Part shown: positions 1 through 8,656 of the stretch, in pieces
Layout: every line of letters starts with the position of its first letter
Position numbering within the stretch: the first letter of the stretch is position 1
Source: a candidate division KSB1 bacterium
Lineage (GTDB): Bacteria > Zhuqueibacterota > Zhuqueibacteria > Oleimicrobiales > Geothermoviventaceae
Length of the DNA stretch: 64,000 bases
Assembly (NCBI GenBank): GCA_034506315.1
Contig: JAPDPT010000002.1
Location: 1-64,000, forward strand
Direction of reading: 5' to 3'
Notes under the pieces: model-generated
What the model was told of the DNA's origin: nothing
Databases searched by the model: none
Seen by the model: only the letters and a program-made list of their open reading frames with translations
Translations under genes and position numbers: made by a program

Positions 1-1290
1 TAACCCGGCCAGAGCCCAAAAGCACATCAGGAAGGGTTCCTGGTACATGTTAGGGCTGGCGAACATGACTACTGAGAAAGCAAACAGCCCACCCAAGGCA
101 CCCAGCCCTATGTTTTGGATAAGGCCGGTAGCCCGCCACCCGAGGAGGAAAGCGTCTCGCAGAAGCCATAGAATCATGAGTACGAAGCAGAGGAGGGCAA
201 AAGCTCCTCCCTCGGAAGACAGAAGTAAGTAGGAATTGTGCACCACCTGCATGAGTTCGTCCCAGGAGTCGAAGCCAATCGCTTCGGCGCGGGGATACAC
301 CTTTGGGACATACCTCCAGCTATTGTTCCTGTAGTTCCCGAGCCCGACTCCAAAAAGAGCCCGGTCCTTCGACATCTCCATGGCTACCCAACTCAGGGGT
401 TTCCGCACATTGGCGGACCGCTTGCGCGCAGGATCCGTGAACTGCTTCTGTAGCACGGGCGCGTAACGCACGATGCCCAGCGCGCCTATGAGGACCAGGA
501 CGATCAGGGGTCCCTTGTAGCGCGCGATAAGCTTGGCCCGCATCTTGAGCAGGGGCAGACCAAATGCCACGACAACACCCATGCCGGTGCCTAGCCATCC
601 GGCCCGGGCGTAGGAGCCCAGAAGGCCCCCGAGTACAATCAGGAAACCTGCGGTGAAAAGACCCCTTTTCCAGGGAGGACGGAAGGGATGAGTAACCAGC
701 AGGCGGACGGTCAGAGGAGCAAGCATGGCGACATACTCGCCAAACATGGTGGGATGTGCAAAAAGCCCCGTAGCCCTCCAGGCTATCCTTTGCTCGCCCA
801 GGAACGCCAATCCGGCGTAGCCTCTTCGCCACTGCAGAAAAGCAACGAACCCTTCCCAGAACACCCCGGCCACAAGGGCCCAAAGAATGCGACGGAAGCG
901 CGCCGGCTGAAGACTGGCCGAGAACACCACCACAAACATCAAGTATCCGCGCAAAAACCGCGTCCATTCGCTCAGGGCTACGCTGCGCGAACTCGGATAC
1001 TGGGCGACGAGGGAGCTGATGAGGAGCCAGGCCAGAAACAAGACGAAAGGAATACCCAAACCCCTGGGACTCCAGCGCAAGCGCTCCCTCGACGACGCAA
1101 GGAACAGAAACAGGGCCCCCAACAGGAAGAAGTCCGAGACAAACAACCCGTTGTAGTAGTAGACGATCAGACCGATTTGGAGGGGACAGAATGCCACGGC
1201 AAGCGCCACCAGCCACCCCAGTGGGTCCGGTGTGCTGAAAGCCCACACGTAGCCCCCGAGAACGATCAAGATCTCCGCGACAATGCGCAC
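1..1290 (-). CDS. O-antigen ligase/polymerase family membrane protein (Wzy/WaaL-like), 3' end cut by window edge
   Basis: This polytopic inner-membrane protein would polymerise or ligate lipid-linked sugar repeats on the periplasmic side. The visible 430 residues are mostly hydrophobic helices, with a family-typical segment GVGLGNY near residue 314 and VHNSYL near residue 350, where O-antigen ligase family proteins carry their conserved glycine-rich and histidine motifs. The frame is open to the window edge, so the C-terminus is missing. I chose the GTG start at 1290 because GGAG lies 8 nt upstream and it begins 29 nt after the flippase stop. Position beside a flippase and GT39 gene favours a Wzy polymerase, but Wzy and WaaL cannot be told apart from sequence alone. 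Confidence 0.8.
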   Translation of the reverse strand, partial: MRIVAEILIVLGGYVWAFSTPDPLGWLVALAVAFCPLQIGLIVYYYNGLFVSDFFLLGALFLFLASSRERLRWSPRGLGIPFVLFLAWLLISSLVAQYPSSRSVALSEWTRFLRGYLMFVVVFSASLQPARFRRILWALVAGVFWEGFVAFLQWRRGYAGLAFLGEQRIAWRATGLFAHPTMFGEYVAMLAPLTVRLLVTHPFRPPWKRGLFTAGFLIVLGGLLGSYARAGWLGTGMGVVVAFGLPLLKMRAKLIARYKGPLIVLVLIGALGIVRYAPVLQKQFTDPARKRSANVRKPLSWVAMEMSKDRALFGVGLGNYRNNSWRYVPKVYPRAEAIGFDSWDELMQVVHNSYLLLSSEGGAFALLCFVLMILWLLRDAFLLGWRATGLIQNIGLGALGGLFAFSVVMFASPNMYQEPFLMCFWALAGL

Positions 1291-1319
1291 GGGCTTGTCT
1301 CCGCTACCTCAGGTTCTCG

Positions 1320-2588
1320 TCACACCCGGCGGGCAAGGACGTAGCCGAGAGCCATGGCCGAGGCAAAGGCCATAGCTGCGCCCAGGGCACCCGCCCGGTA
1401 AGCGCCGTAAACCACCGCCACCACGGTCACGACGGTCGTAAGCGCAACGGTCCTCAATGTTGGAACCATGCCGTGTATGGCCATCACGCGGGTGTTCTCG
1501 AGAAGAAGAAACGAGTAAAGCACCGTCCCGGGAAACAGGATGCGCAAGATCGGTAGAGCGCCCAGGTACGCTGAACCGAAAAGAATCACGATTAGCGGCC
1601 GGGCAAAGAGCTCGACCAGGAGCACCATAGGCAGAAAGGTCAATAGGGCCGAGGTGTGAACGGCTCGCCAATGCCTGCGGAGGGCCGCGCCATCGTGGAG
1701 AACCTCTCCCACCTGCGAGGCCAGGGAGGGTAGTGCAAAGGACATGAACGCCAGGGCCAGAAAGTACGGCACCTTAGCGATCGAACCTGCAACCGTGTAC
1801 AACCCCGCCTGATAGTCCGTCCCGAAATAGCGCACGCACCACAGGTCCACGCTGGGCAGGAGAGAGGTCAGGAGGCCGTAGACAACGTTCCATCGGGAAA
1901 AGCTCCAGAATTCTTCGGCCTCGGACCACTCGCTGAGCCCCAGCTGGGCTCGGCTGACGAAGGCCATCCCCACAGCGGCACCCACTGCTGAGGCCAGGGC
2001 ATTGGCCAGAAGAGCGCCCTCCGCGCGCAGGCCCATCCCTATCAGGACAATGGTCAGCACGCATTTGCCCAGGGCATAGCCCGTGATCATCCAGAAGAGA
2101 TCGCCAAATCGCTTTAGGCCGTGGAGAACCCCATTGACGTACCAGTAGGCCGCGTAGAGCAAGACGTCGAGGAAAGCGATCTGGAAGAGAAAGGTATACG
2201 ACGAATCCCTCAATGCCCGCGCAAGCAAAGGCGAGGACAGAAAGGAAGCCGCGAACACCAGCAACGCGAACCGGAGCTGAGCAGGGGTCGTGGCTAGGAC
2301 AATTGTCCGGGCACTCTGGGGGCGCATCGCCACGTATCTCCGCAAAGCCTGGGGCGCCCCGTCAATGATCAGCACCTCAATCCACGTGAGGATGGACATC
2401 ACCACGCCAAACCGACCGGTCTCTTCCGGCCCCAGGCTGCGCGCAACGAACACATTCGTGACGTAGCCCAGGAGCACCAGGCTTGCCTGGCCGGCCACGA
2501 GGTAGAGAAGCCCCACTTGCTCCCGTAGCGGTCCTACCCAGCGGCGGGGCCGCCATCGTCCTCGGAGGCCCGGAGTGAACCGGGTCAC
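1320..2588 (-). CDS. Wzx-like polysaccharide flippase (MOP superfamily)
   Basis: This 422-residue membrane protein is predicted to flip undecaprenyl-linked oligosaccharide across the inner membrane. It is built of many hydrophobic helices, and the N-terminal stretch around residues 40-70 (VTNVFVARSLGPEETGRFG) is the typical first-helix pattern of oligosaccharide flippases. Length fits the family, which usually has 12-14 helices and 400-500 residues. The GTG start overlaps the stop of the upstream GT39 gene by 4 bp (GTGA), implying translational coupling. With the neighbouring polymerase/ligase gene it forms the export end of the polysaccharide locus. The transported substrate cannot be read from the sequence. 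Confidence 0.85.
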   Translation of the reverse strand: MTRFTPGLRGRWRPRRWVGPLREQVGLLYLVAGQASLVLLGYVTNVFVARSLGPEETGRFGVVMSILTWIEVLIIDGAPQALRRYVAMRPQSARTIVLATTPAQLRFALLVFAASFLSSPLLARALRDSSYTFLFQIAFLDVLLYAAYWYVNGVLHGLKRFGDLFWMITGYALGKCVLTIVLIGMGLRAEGALLANALASAVGAAVGMAFVSRAQLGLSEWSEAEEFWSFSRWNVVYGLLTSLLPSVDLWCVRYFGTDYQAGLYTVAGSIAKVPYFLALAFMSFALPSLASQVGEVLHDGAALRRHWRAVHTSALLTFLPMVLLVELFARPLIVILFGSAYLGALPILRILFPGTVLYSFLLLENTRVMAIHGMVPTLRTVALTTVVTVVAVVYGAYRAGALGAAMAFASAMALGYVLARRV

Positions 2589-4348
2589 GGTAACACCCCC
2601 GTACCGTTCCGCGGATCCCAGGCCATTTCTCCCCTCGCAGGAGCGCCGGAGGGGCGACCAGGGGAGACCACGGCGGCCTTCTCCCCCCAGGGAGTGGCTT
2701 TCGGATCCCTCAGCGTGGAGAGAGCTGTGGAGCTGTTCCCACAGTCCTCAGGCGGCCAGCAGTACACATCTACAGTCTCGTACGGGTCCTGCCAGGCCGA
2801 TCGGAAATTCTGCCGGACAAAAGAGGCGATGTCCGGGGGCACGTATCCGGCCTTCGAGAAGCGGTAGCGGTCGACAATGACCCACAGATGACCCGGAAGC
2901 GAGTCCAGAACCGCACACAATTGCCCCAGGCTTCCCACATTCGCGGCCCCGGAGTAGAAGTCGATTTTTCCGACGCGGGACGTATCTGTCCATTCCAGGT
3001 CGCCCCGCGCATTTGCCAGATTGAGGTTATACTCACATCGGCCCAGGTAATACTGGACGGTGAGGGGCAGCGTGGACATGATTCGGTCTCCCTGGCGCAG
3101 GTGCTGCTGCACGAAGCGCGTCGCCCCTTTCCAGTTGTTGTGTCCTTCGGCCCCGTTGTCACCCGCCTCCCCAATCTGCGACACCTTGATCCCGTAGCGG
3201 AACCACACCGTCAGAGGTAGCCAACCGATCGTCAGGATCAGCGCCAGGCGCTCCAGAGAGGCGCGACGGAGGTGCCGCCAGGAGGACTGGGCCATTTCCG
3301 CTGCCAGCCACTCGGCCACGCGCACGAATCCTGTCGCGGCGCCCATCAGGAAAAACGGGAAAACGTGAAAGATGTAGTTCGAGAGCCGGTAGGAGAACAG
3401 GAACGTGTGCAATCCCACGGGCAGGAGAAAGGCCACGACCCAGAACCAGCCCTTTCGGTCATTCCGGGCAACGACAGAGAGAATCCCGATGAGGAAAAAG
3501 CTGAGGAGGGGCCACCGCTTGCTCTCACTGAGGAACCAGAAGTAGTAGTGACTGTCGACGGCCATGCCCCAGCCGGCCCAGGCGGGTTTGTACTGGAGCA
3601 CCCAGAGCAAACGTTCGCGAGCGGGTGGCACCAGCACCCCCACAACAAGACCCACGATCCCTCCTACCAGTACAGCCGCCTGCCAGAGGGCAAGTTTCAC
3701 GCGCCTGTTCTGGAGGCTCTCCAGTCCAACGAGCACCAGAAGGTAAACGTAGAGAATGGCCACTATCTCCGTGGTCAAGATGTGAACCGCGGTTCCCAGG
3801 GCCAGCGCGACGAGTCCGACCGCTACCCTTGCTGCCCGCACTCCTTTTGGAATGGACCGCCGATCAATCCGCACTACCTCCCAGAACAGAGGCAGGAAGG
3901 CCCACACCGCCAGGAGAAACGCGACCTGGAACACGGTGTACATTCGGCACAAGCGGGACCAGCCGATCTCGAAGTGGCTGAACGTCACCAGGAACGCTGC
4001 CAGAAGCGCGATCCGGCGCGATCCGAATAGGCTGCCTACGAGGTAGGTCAAAGGGATGGCAAGTACGCCAAAAACCGCGCTCGGGACCCGGGCTGGCCCC
4101 TCGCCCTCCCCGAACAAGCGGAACGAAAGGGCGACAAGTTTGCTGTACAGAATAGCGCGGTCGTTGGGCTCGCCCGAAGGGAAGACAGGGGATCTGCCCA
4201 CCACAAGATCCCGCGCGGCCAAGACGTGATTCACCTCGTCCACCCATAAGCTGGGACGACCGAGGCCATGGAAGCGCAGATACGTTCCGGCCGCTACGAG
4301 CACAACGAGGGCGAGGGCAACTCCCCTCCGTTCAGCGTTCCACTTCAC
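2585..4348 (-). CDS. GT39/ArnT-like integral membrane glycosyltransferase
   Basis: This 587-residue protein belongs to the dolichyl-phosphate-mannose/ArnT (PMT_2) type of glycosyltransferases, which move a sugar from a polyprenyl-phosphate carrier to a lipid, glycan or protein outside the cytoplasmic membrane. The hallmark first-loop acidic pair is seen as WVDEVNH with Asp37-Glu38, following an N-terminal hydrophobic helix. Numerous further helices and a soluble C-terminal region of about 170 residues follow. I chose the GTG at 4348 because GAGG lies 8 nt upstream; another GTG at 4357 is possible but puts the ribosome site inside the gene. Polyprenyl-phosphate-sugar synthases encoded downstream-to-upstream in the same locus could supply its donor. 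Confidence 0.8.
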   Translation of the reverse strand: MKWNAERRGVALALVVLVAAGTYLRFHGLGRPSLWVDEVNHVLAARDLVVGRSPVFPSGEPNDRAILYSKLVALSFRLFGEGEGPARVPSAVFGVLAIPLTYLVGSLFGSRRIALLAAFLVTFSHFEIGWSRLCRMYTVFQVAFLLAVWAFLPLFWEVVRIDRRSIPKGVRAARVAVGLVALALGTAVHILTTEIVAILYVYLLVLVGLESLQNRRVKLALWQAAVLVGGIVGLVVGVLVPPARERLLWVLQYKPAWAGWGMAVDSHYYFWFLSESKRWPLLSFFLIGILSVVARNDRKGWFWVVAFLLPVGLHTFLFSYRLSNYIFHVFPFFLMGAATGFVRVAEWLAAEMAQSSWRHLRRASLERLALILTIGWLPLTVWFRYGIKVSQIGEAGDNGAEGHNNWKGATRFVQQHLRQGDRIMSTLPLTVQYYLGRCEYNLNLANARGDLEWTDTSRVGKIDFYSGAANVGSLGQLCAVLDSLPGHLWVIVDRYRFSKAGYVPPDIASFVRQNFRSAWQDPYETVDVYCWPPEDCGNSSTALSTLRDPKATPWGEKAAVVSPGRPSGAPARGEMAWDPRNGTGVLP

Positions 4349-4486
4349 GCTCCCCACCTCGCTTACTGTTGAGGTTAGGCCCGCTGCGCCGGGACTTTCC
4401 CCTCCCCCTTCTGCCGGCGCTAAAGGATTCTTTCGGGGGTACTCTCGTTACCGCCCGGGTCCTGCCATCCTCACCTTTGCCATGGA

Positions 4487-4507
4487 GCCAGGCTTGCAAT
4501 GCCTGGC
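4487..4507 (-). other. Hairpin after the epimerase gene
   Basis: A perfect 7-bp inverted repeat (GCCAGGC/GCCTGGC, 7-nt loop) begins 15 nt past the stop of the epimerase gene in the 174-nt gap before the GT39 gene. No T-run follows on the minus strand, so it could slow or process transcripts but is not a classical intrinsic terminator. Nothing else recognisable was seen in this gap. Confidence 0.35.
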
Positions 4508-4522
4508 CGCAGATGGGGACCC

Positions 4523-5539
4523 TCACGCCCGCAGCCGCTCCTGACGCTGGAGATACAGGGGCAAGCGGTCCAGGTAATACTCGTAGGTTCGTCGAACCCC
4601 CTCTTCGAGGGAAACCTTTGGGACCCAGCCCGTGTCCCTCTTCAGCTTCTCGTAGGTTACGACGAAACGCCGAATATCAATCCGCTCCCTCTCAGGAGGG
4701 AAGGGGACGTGCACGTAGCTGCCACGCCCCACCACGCGGAGGATGGTTTTCACCATGTCGAGGAAGATTGTCTCTACCCCGGAGCCGACGAAATAGGCCT
4801 GACCATTGGTGGCCGACGTTACAGCCGCGCGCACAAAGGCATCGACCACGTCGTCCACGTAGATGTAGTCCCGGGTCTGGAGGCCATCGCCGTAGACCGT
4901 GATGACTTCCCCCACCATCGCATTTTTCAGGAACCAGTTCAGGATGCCGTAGTAGCCGTGGTGCATCTGACAGCGTGGCCCGTACACGTTGTTCAGCCGG
5001 AGCGAGACGACAGGAAACTGGAAGGCCCTGCCGTAGACGAAGAGATAGTTCTCCGCTGCCAGCTTGTTCGCCCCGTACACGTCGGTGGGATTTAGCGGAT
5101 GGTTCTCGTCCACGGGGAGGTAAATGGGCTCGCCCACCTGTCCGCGACTTCCCGCATAGATTACCTTGCAATCCCGGTTGTAGCGCGCCAGGGCCTCGCA
5201 GAGATTGAGGGTGCCGTTGCAATTGATGGCCACGTCCAGGGCCGGGTCACTCATCGAGATCTCGCGTCCCACCTGCGCTGCCAGATGGAACACAAAATCC
5301 ACTTTTCGGACCTGTGCTGCCAGAGTGTCAAAGTCGCGCACGTCACCCCGCACAAAGCTTATCTGGTCCCAGATCCCGTCGAGATTGGCCTCGTTCCAGC
5401 CGTACGGATCGAGGCAAGCATCGTAGATGATGACGCGTGCGCCCTCCGCCACAAGGCGATGGGCAAGATTACTCCCGATGAAGCCCATGCCCCCTGTGAT
5501 GAGCACCTTGCTGTTTTTCAGGCTAAGAGTCGCGGTCAT
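4523..5539 (-). CDS. NAD-dependent sugar epimerase/dehydratase (extended SDR, GalE/RmlB superfamily)
   Basis: This 338-residue enzyme should epimerise or dehydrate a nucleotide sugar in the cytoplasm. The Rossmann motif TGGMGFIGSN lies at residues 15-24 and the catalytic YxxxK is seen as YGANK near residue 155. A sugar-contact region with NVYGPR and the late motif YGDGLQTRDYIYVDDV are typical for extended SDRs. The ATG overlaps the end of the preceding glycosyltransferase gene by 17 bp. The exact substrate is not evident; UDP-sugar 4-epimerisation is the commonest activity among close-looking enzymes. It sits between glycosyltransferases, so it most likely makes a donor for the same polymer. 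Confidence 0.85.
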   Translation of the reverse strand: MTATLSLKNSKVLITGGMGFIGSNLAHRLVAEGARVIIYDACLDPYGWNEANLDGIWDQISFVRGDVRDFDTLAAQVRKVDFVFHLAAQVGREISMSDPALDVAINCNGTLNLCEALARYNRDCKVIYAGSRGQVGEPIYLPVDENHPLNPTDVYGANKLAAENYLFVYGRAFQFPVVSLRLNNVYGPRCQMHHGYYGILNWFLKNAMVGEVITVYGDGLQTRDYIYVDDVVDAFVRAAVTSATNGQAYFVGSGVETIFLDMVKTILRVVGRGSYVHVPFPPERERIDIRRFVVTYEKLKRDTGWVPKVSLEEGVRRTYEYYLDRLPLYLQRQERLRA

Positions 5540-6584
5540 GGTTCACCATCCCTTCCAGTATCGTTCGAAATTGAGCTCCGAGAACAGCCGTGGTGCAATT
5601 CTCTAAGAATGTCGCTCGTGCGCGCTTACCCATCTCGTCGCGAAGGTCAGGGTCCTCTCGAAGCGTCCGCACAGCCTCAGCCAGGGCCTCTCCGCTCCCC
5701 GGTTCGCAGAGGAAAGCATTCCACCGGTGACGCAGGAGTTCCTGGACCGGCTTATTGACGCGGGTGATCAGGGGTCGTCCGGCCCCCAGCGACTCCACCA
5801 CTTTGTTGGTGAACACCCTCTCGGCGCGCGGGTTATTGCCGAAGAAACCCAGGCAGATGTGAGCCCTGGACATGTACTCCGCCAATGCTTCGTACGGCAC
5901 GCGATCGATGAACTCGATATTGCGAAGGCCCAGCCGCTGTGCATAGGCTCGGTCCTCCTCGCTGGTGATCCCCCGGCCGATGATCCGGAACCTCACCCCC
6001 TCGGGAGCGAGTAGCCGCGCCGCATCGATGATATGCCGGACGCCGTGGAACGGCGCGTACTCCCCGTGGAAATGGACCCAGAAGCCATCGCCACTGGGGA
6101 GGCCGCGCGGGTAGATCACGTCCTCGTCCGCGCACAGGAAGACGCGGTGAAACTTGTTCTCGGGAACGCGAAACTTGCGGGCGTAATCCCGGATGTGGTC
6201 CTGGGTCTCCAAGACAACTCGGTCTGCCAGGCGGAGCGAAAGATGGTCCAAGAGCCAGCTCAATTTGGCGAGGGGGGATCCTACCGACGCAAGCCTCCGG
6301 TCCAGAATCAGTGTGTCGAAGGTAGAGATGTACACGTCGAAGAGGATGGGTTTGCCGGTCAACTTCAGCAAGGGAAGTAGGATCTGCCCGTAGAAGCCGA
6401 CGACGATCGCATCCACCGTGCGACAGGCAGCCCAGGCTCGCCGGAGCAAGAAGGGATAGTAGCGGAGATTATGCCTGGGAGGGGAAACGGAAATTACTTC
6501 CAGGCCCGCCTTTTCCATCCCCTTCCGGACGTTGCGCGTGCGCGAGTAGCTGGCTTCCCTTCCCGTCACGTACAAGATCTTCAT
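5523..6584 (-). CDS. GT4-type glycosyltransferase
   Basis: This 353-residue cytoplasmic or membrane-peripheral enzyme has the GT-B two-domain layout. The N-terminal half starts with a short beta-strand pattern (ILYVTGREAS). The C-terminal half carries the nucleotide-sugar binding region of GT4 enzymes (HFHGEYAPFHGVRHIIDAA near residue 190), VPYEALAEYMSRAHI and the segment FTNKVVESLGAGRPLI around residues 280-295, where the donor-phosphate-binding Glu lies. A longer frame exists upstream, but the ATG at 6584 begins 1 nt after the preceding stop (TAACATG) and matches the family N-terminus. The sugar added is unknown. Confidence 0.82.
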   Translation of the reverse strand: MKILYVTGREASYSRTRNVRKGMEKAGLEVISVSPPRHNLRYYPFLLRRAWAACRTVDAIVVGFYGQILLPLLKLTGKPILFDVYISTFDTLILDRRLASVGSPLAKLSWLLDHLSLRLADRVVLETQDHIRDYARKFRVPENKFHRVFLCADEDVIYPRGLPSGDGFWVHFHGEYAPFHGVRHIIDAARLLAPEGVRFRIIGRGITSEEDRAYAQRLGLRNIEFIDRVPYEALAEYMSRAHICLGFFGNNPRAERVFTNKVVESLGAGRPLITRVNKPVQELLRHRWNAFLCEPGSGEALAEAVRTLREDPDLRDEMGKRARATFLENCTTAVLGAQFRTILEGMVNHDRDS

Positions 6585-6585
6585 G

Positions 6586-7596
6586 TTAAGCCTGCGTTTC
6601 CGGAGAAAGCTGGCTGGTCCGGGCCCGGGTTTTCTCGCCGTCCGTCCTCGAGACGAGACCATTGAGCTCCAGTCGCTTGAGCCGGTAGAGGGCGTCCTCC
6701 AGGAGGCGGCGGTTGGAACCGATCAGATCGGCCAGGAGGCCGATCATCCCCACCTGAAAGCCGACGATCGTCAGAATGGCCGCGAGGATCAGGCTCTGGA
6801 CATGCCCCTCGCCGCGCCCGGTGAAGTAGAAGTACAGGAAACGCACCCCGATGAGCACGCCGGACGCGAACAGCAGCCCACCGATCATGGCGAAGGTGCG
6901 CAGCGGTTCGTACATCGTGTAGATGCGGAAGATGGTGCTCACCGAGCGCTTGATGTAGTTCCAGTTGCTTCGGAACAGTCGCGACTCGCGAAGCTTGTCA
7001 TTGGTGCTTACCGGCACGCTGGTAAGGGCGATGTTTTTCTTCCCCGCCTGGATGATGGTCTCCAGAGTGTAGGTGAATCGGGAGACCACGTTCATCCTCA
7101 TGGCCGCCTCTCGGCTCAGCGCCCGGAAACCGCTGGTGGCATCGGGAACATTGGTATTCGAGACCTGGCGAACCACCCAGCTGCCGAGCTTTTGCAGCCT
7201 CTTCTTCAGGGGCGAGAAGTGGGGGACGCGGTCCACCTGCCGATCCCCGATCACCATATCCGCTTTGCCCTCGAGGATGGGCTGGATGAGGCGGCCTATA
7301 TCGCGCCCATTGTACTGATTGTCGGCGTCGGTATTCACGATGATATCGGCGCCGAGGCGCAGCGAGGCGTCCAGCCCGGCCATAAAGGCTTCGGCTAACC
7401 CCTTATTGTTGGTCAGGCGGACAATGTGGTGGACCCCGTGGGCTCGTGCCACCTCCACGGTGCGGTCGGTGCTGCCGTCGTCGATAACCAGAACCTCGAC
7501 CTCGTCCACGCCCGGTATCTCTCGGGGTAGATGGGCGAGGGTGATGGGCAAGGTCGCTTCCTCATTGTAGCAGGGGATCTGGATGATCAGCTTCAC
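6586..7596 (-). CDS. GT2 polyprenyl-phosphate glycosyltransferase (DPM1/GtrB-like) with C-terminal membrane helices
   Basis: This 336-residue GT2 enzyme probably loads a hexose from a nucleotide sugar onto polyprenyl phosphate at the inner membrane. The GT-A fold shows IPCYNEE at residues 7-13, VIDDGSTD at 38-45 and an intact metal-binding D90-A-D92. The conserved SGFRALSR segment and two hydrophobic helices near residues 240-310 follow, as in GtrB-like enzymes, and the protein ends in a basic amphipathic tail. It overlaps the next upstream gene by 4 bp (7593-7596). Together with two paralogues at 7593-9610 it makes a trio of related GT2 genes in one operon. Confidence 0.87.
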   Translation of the reverse strand: MKLIIQIPCYNEEATLPITLAHLPREIPGVDEVEVLVIDDGSTDRTVEVARAHGVHHIVRLTNNKGLAEAFMAGLDASLRLGADIIVNTDADNQYNGRDIGRLIQPILEGKADMVIGDRQVDRVPHFSPLKKRLQKLGSWVVRQVSNTNVPDATSGFRALSREAAMRMNVVSRFTYTLETIIQAGKKNIALTSVPVSTNDKLRESRLFRSNWNYIKRSVSTIFRIYTMYEPLRTFAMIGGLLFASGVLIGVRFLYFYFTGRGEGHVQSLILAAILTIVGFQVGMIGLLADLIGSNRRLLEDALYRLKRLELNGLVSRTDGEKTRARTSQLSPETQA

Positions 7597-8609
7597 GGCA
7601 CCATCCCATCCGCTTGTCCAATGATCTTCTCGATGCTGTACTCCCGGATGTCCCGGGCGTGGGTGAAGATGATCATTTCACCCAGGAGCCCGATGGAGAT
7701 CATCTGGATGCCGATCACCAGCAGGAGCACCCCCAGGAGAAGGAGGGGGCGCCCGGCGATAGCGCCGAATCCCAAAAGCCGGTAGAAGAACAAGTAGCCG
7801 GAGATCACCGTCCCTACCAGAGCGAACACCGCGCCCAAGAACCCCAGAAAGTGCAGAGGCTTCTTCGAATACCGGGTCAGGAAGATCACCGTGATGATGT
7901 CCAGGGCACGATGGAGGTACTCGCGGGGATAGCGGGACTGGCGGAACCAGCCGGGCAGCTGCTCGATCCGCTCTTCGGAGACCCGATAGCCCTGGCGTTC
8001 GGCCATGACGGCCAGAAAGCTATTGAGGTCGCCGTACAGTTGCAGCGATTCCAGGACCTGCCGGCGCACCGCGAACACCCCGCTGTTCACATCGTGGAGT
8101 CGAAGGCCGGTGAGCCGGTTCACCATCCAGTTGAAGGCACGCGAGATGGCGCGATTCAGGAGGGAGTCGCGACGCGGGTAGCGCCAGCCGACGACCATGT
8201 CGTAGCCCTCCTCGAGGCGCTGGAGAAGCCGGCGCAGGTCGCGCGGATTGGGACGAACGCGCACAGTCTGGTAAAGGATGATCTCTCCCCGCGATAGCTG
8301 GAGTGCCGCAGCCAGAGCGGCGGCCTCACCGAAGCGGGCACGCAGACGAACTGCCTGCGCCTCCGGCCAACCTTCAATCCCGGAGGTCAAGCGTTCGAAG
8401 GTGCTGTCGCGGCTTCCGTCGTCCACGAACAGCACCTCGTACGAGAGGCCGAGTTCGCCCGTCAACTGCCGAATCCCTGCGGCGACCTCCGCCACCTCCT
8501 CCGCGTTGTCGCTCAAGACCACGACAACAGAGACACGGGGCCGGCGACGGTTCTCCGCCCCGCCCGCTTTGCTCAACGATGGCTGCAACCGAGCCTCCAC
8601 CTCTGCCAT
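7593..8609 (-). CDS. GT2 paralogue of the GtrB/DPM type lacking the DxD motif (possible pseudo-enzyme)
   Basis: This 338-residue protein aligns along its whole length with the adjacent GT2 at 8657-9610. It has VDDGSRD at residues 62-68, RGEII near 107, a VGWRYPRRDSLLNR segment and two C-terminal membrane helices. The metal-binding DxD of the neighbour (D100-G-D102) is replaced here by T115-V-R117, and the following LQNDP becomes VRPNP. The frame is fully open and spacing is conserved, so this looks like adaptation rather than a frameshift. It could bind partners or lipid without transferring sugar, or use metal-independent chemistry. The ATG at 8609 has GGAGAGG 9 nt upstream; a TTG at 8627 is also in frame. 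Confidence 0.85.
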   Translation of the reverse strand: MAEVEARLQPSLSKAGGAENRRRPRVSVVVVLSDNAEEVAEVAAGIRQLTGELGLSYEVLFVDDGSRDSTFERLTSGIEGWPEAQAVRLRARFGEAAALAAALQLSRGEIILYQTVRVRPNPRDLRRLLQRLEEGYDMVVGWRYPRRDSLLNRAISRAFNWMVNRLTGLRLHDVNSGVFAVRRQVLESLQLYGDLNSFLAVMAERQGYRVSEERIEQLPGWFRQSRYPREYLHRALDIITVIFLTRYSKKPLHFLGFLGAVFALVGTVISGYLFFYRLLGFGAIAGRPLLLLGVLLLVIGIQMISIGLLGEMIIFTHARDIREYSIEKIIGQADGMVP

Positions 8610-8656
8610 GAAACGCAACCTCTCCAACCGTTACCAGCCAGCCGAATCGCGCCAAC

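Noticed and set aside
320-1246. A 308-codon minus-strand frame in the polymerase/ligase region
   Set aside because: The frame that continues to the window edge from 1290 has membrane helices and family motifs, whereas this one is Gly/Arg/Ser-rich and lacks hydrophobic helices.
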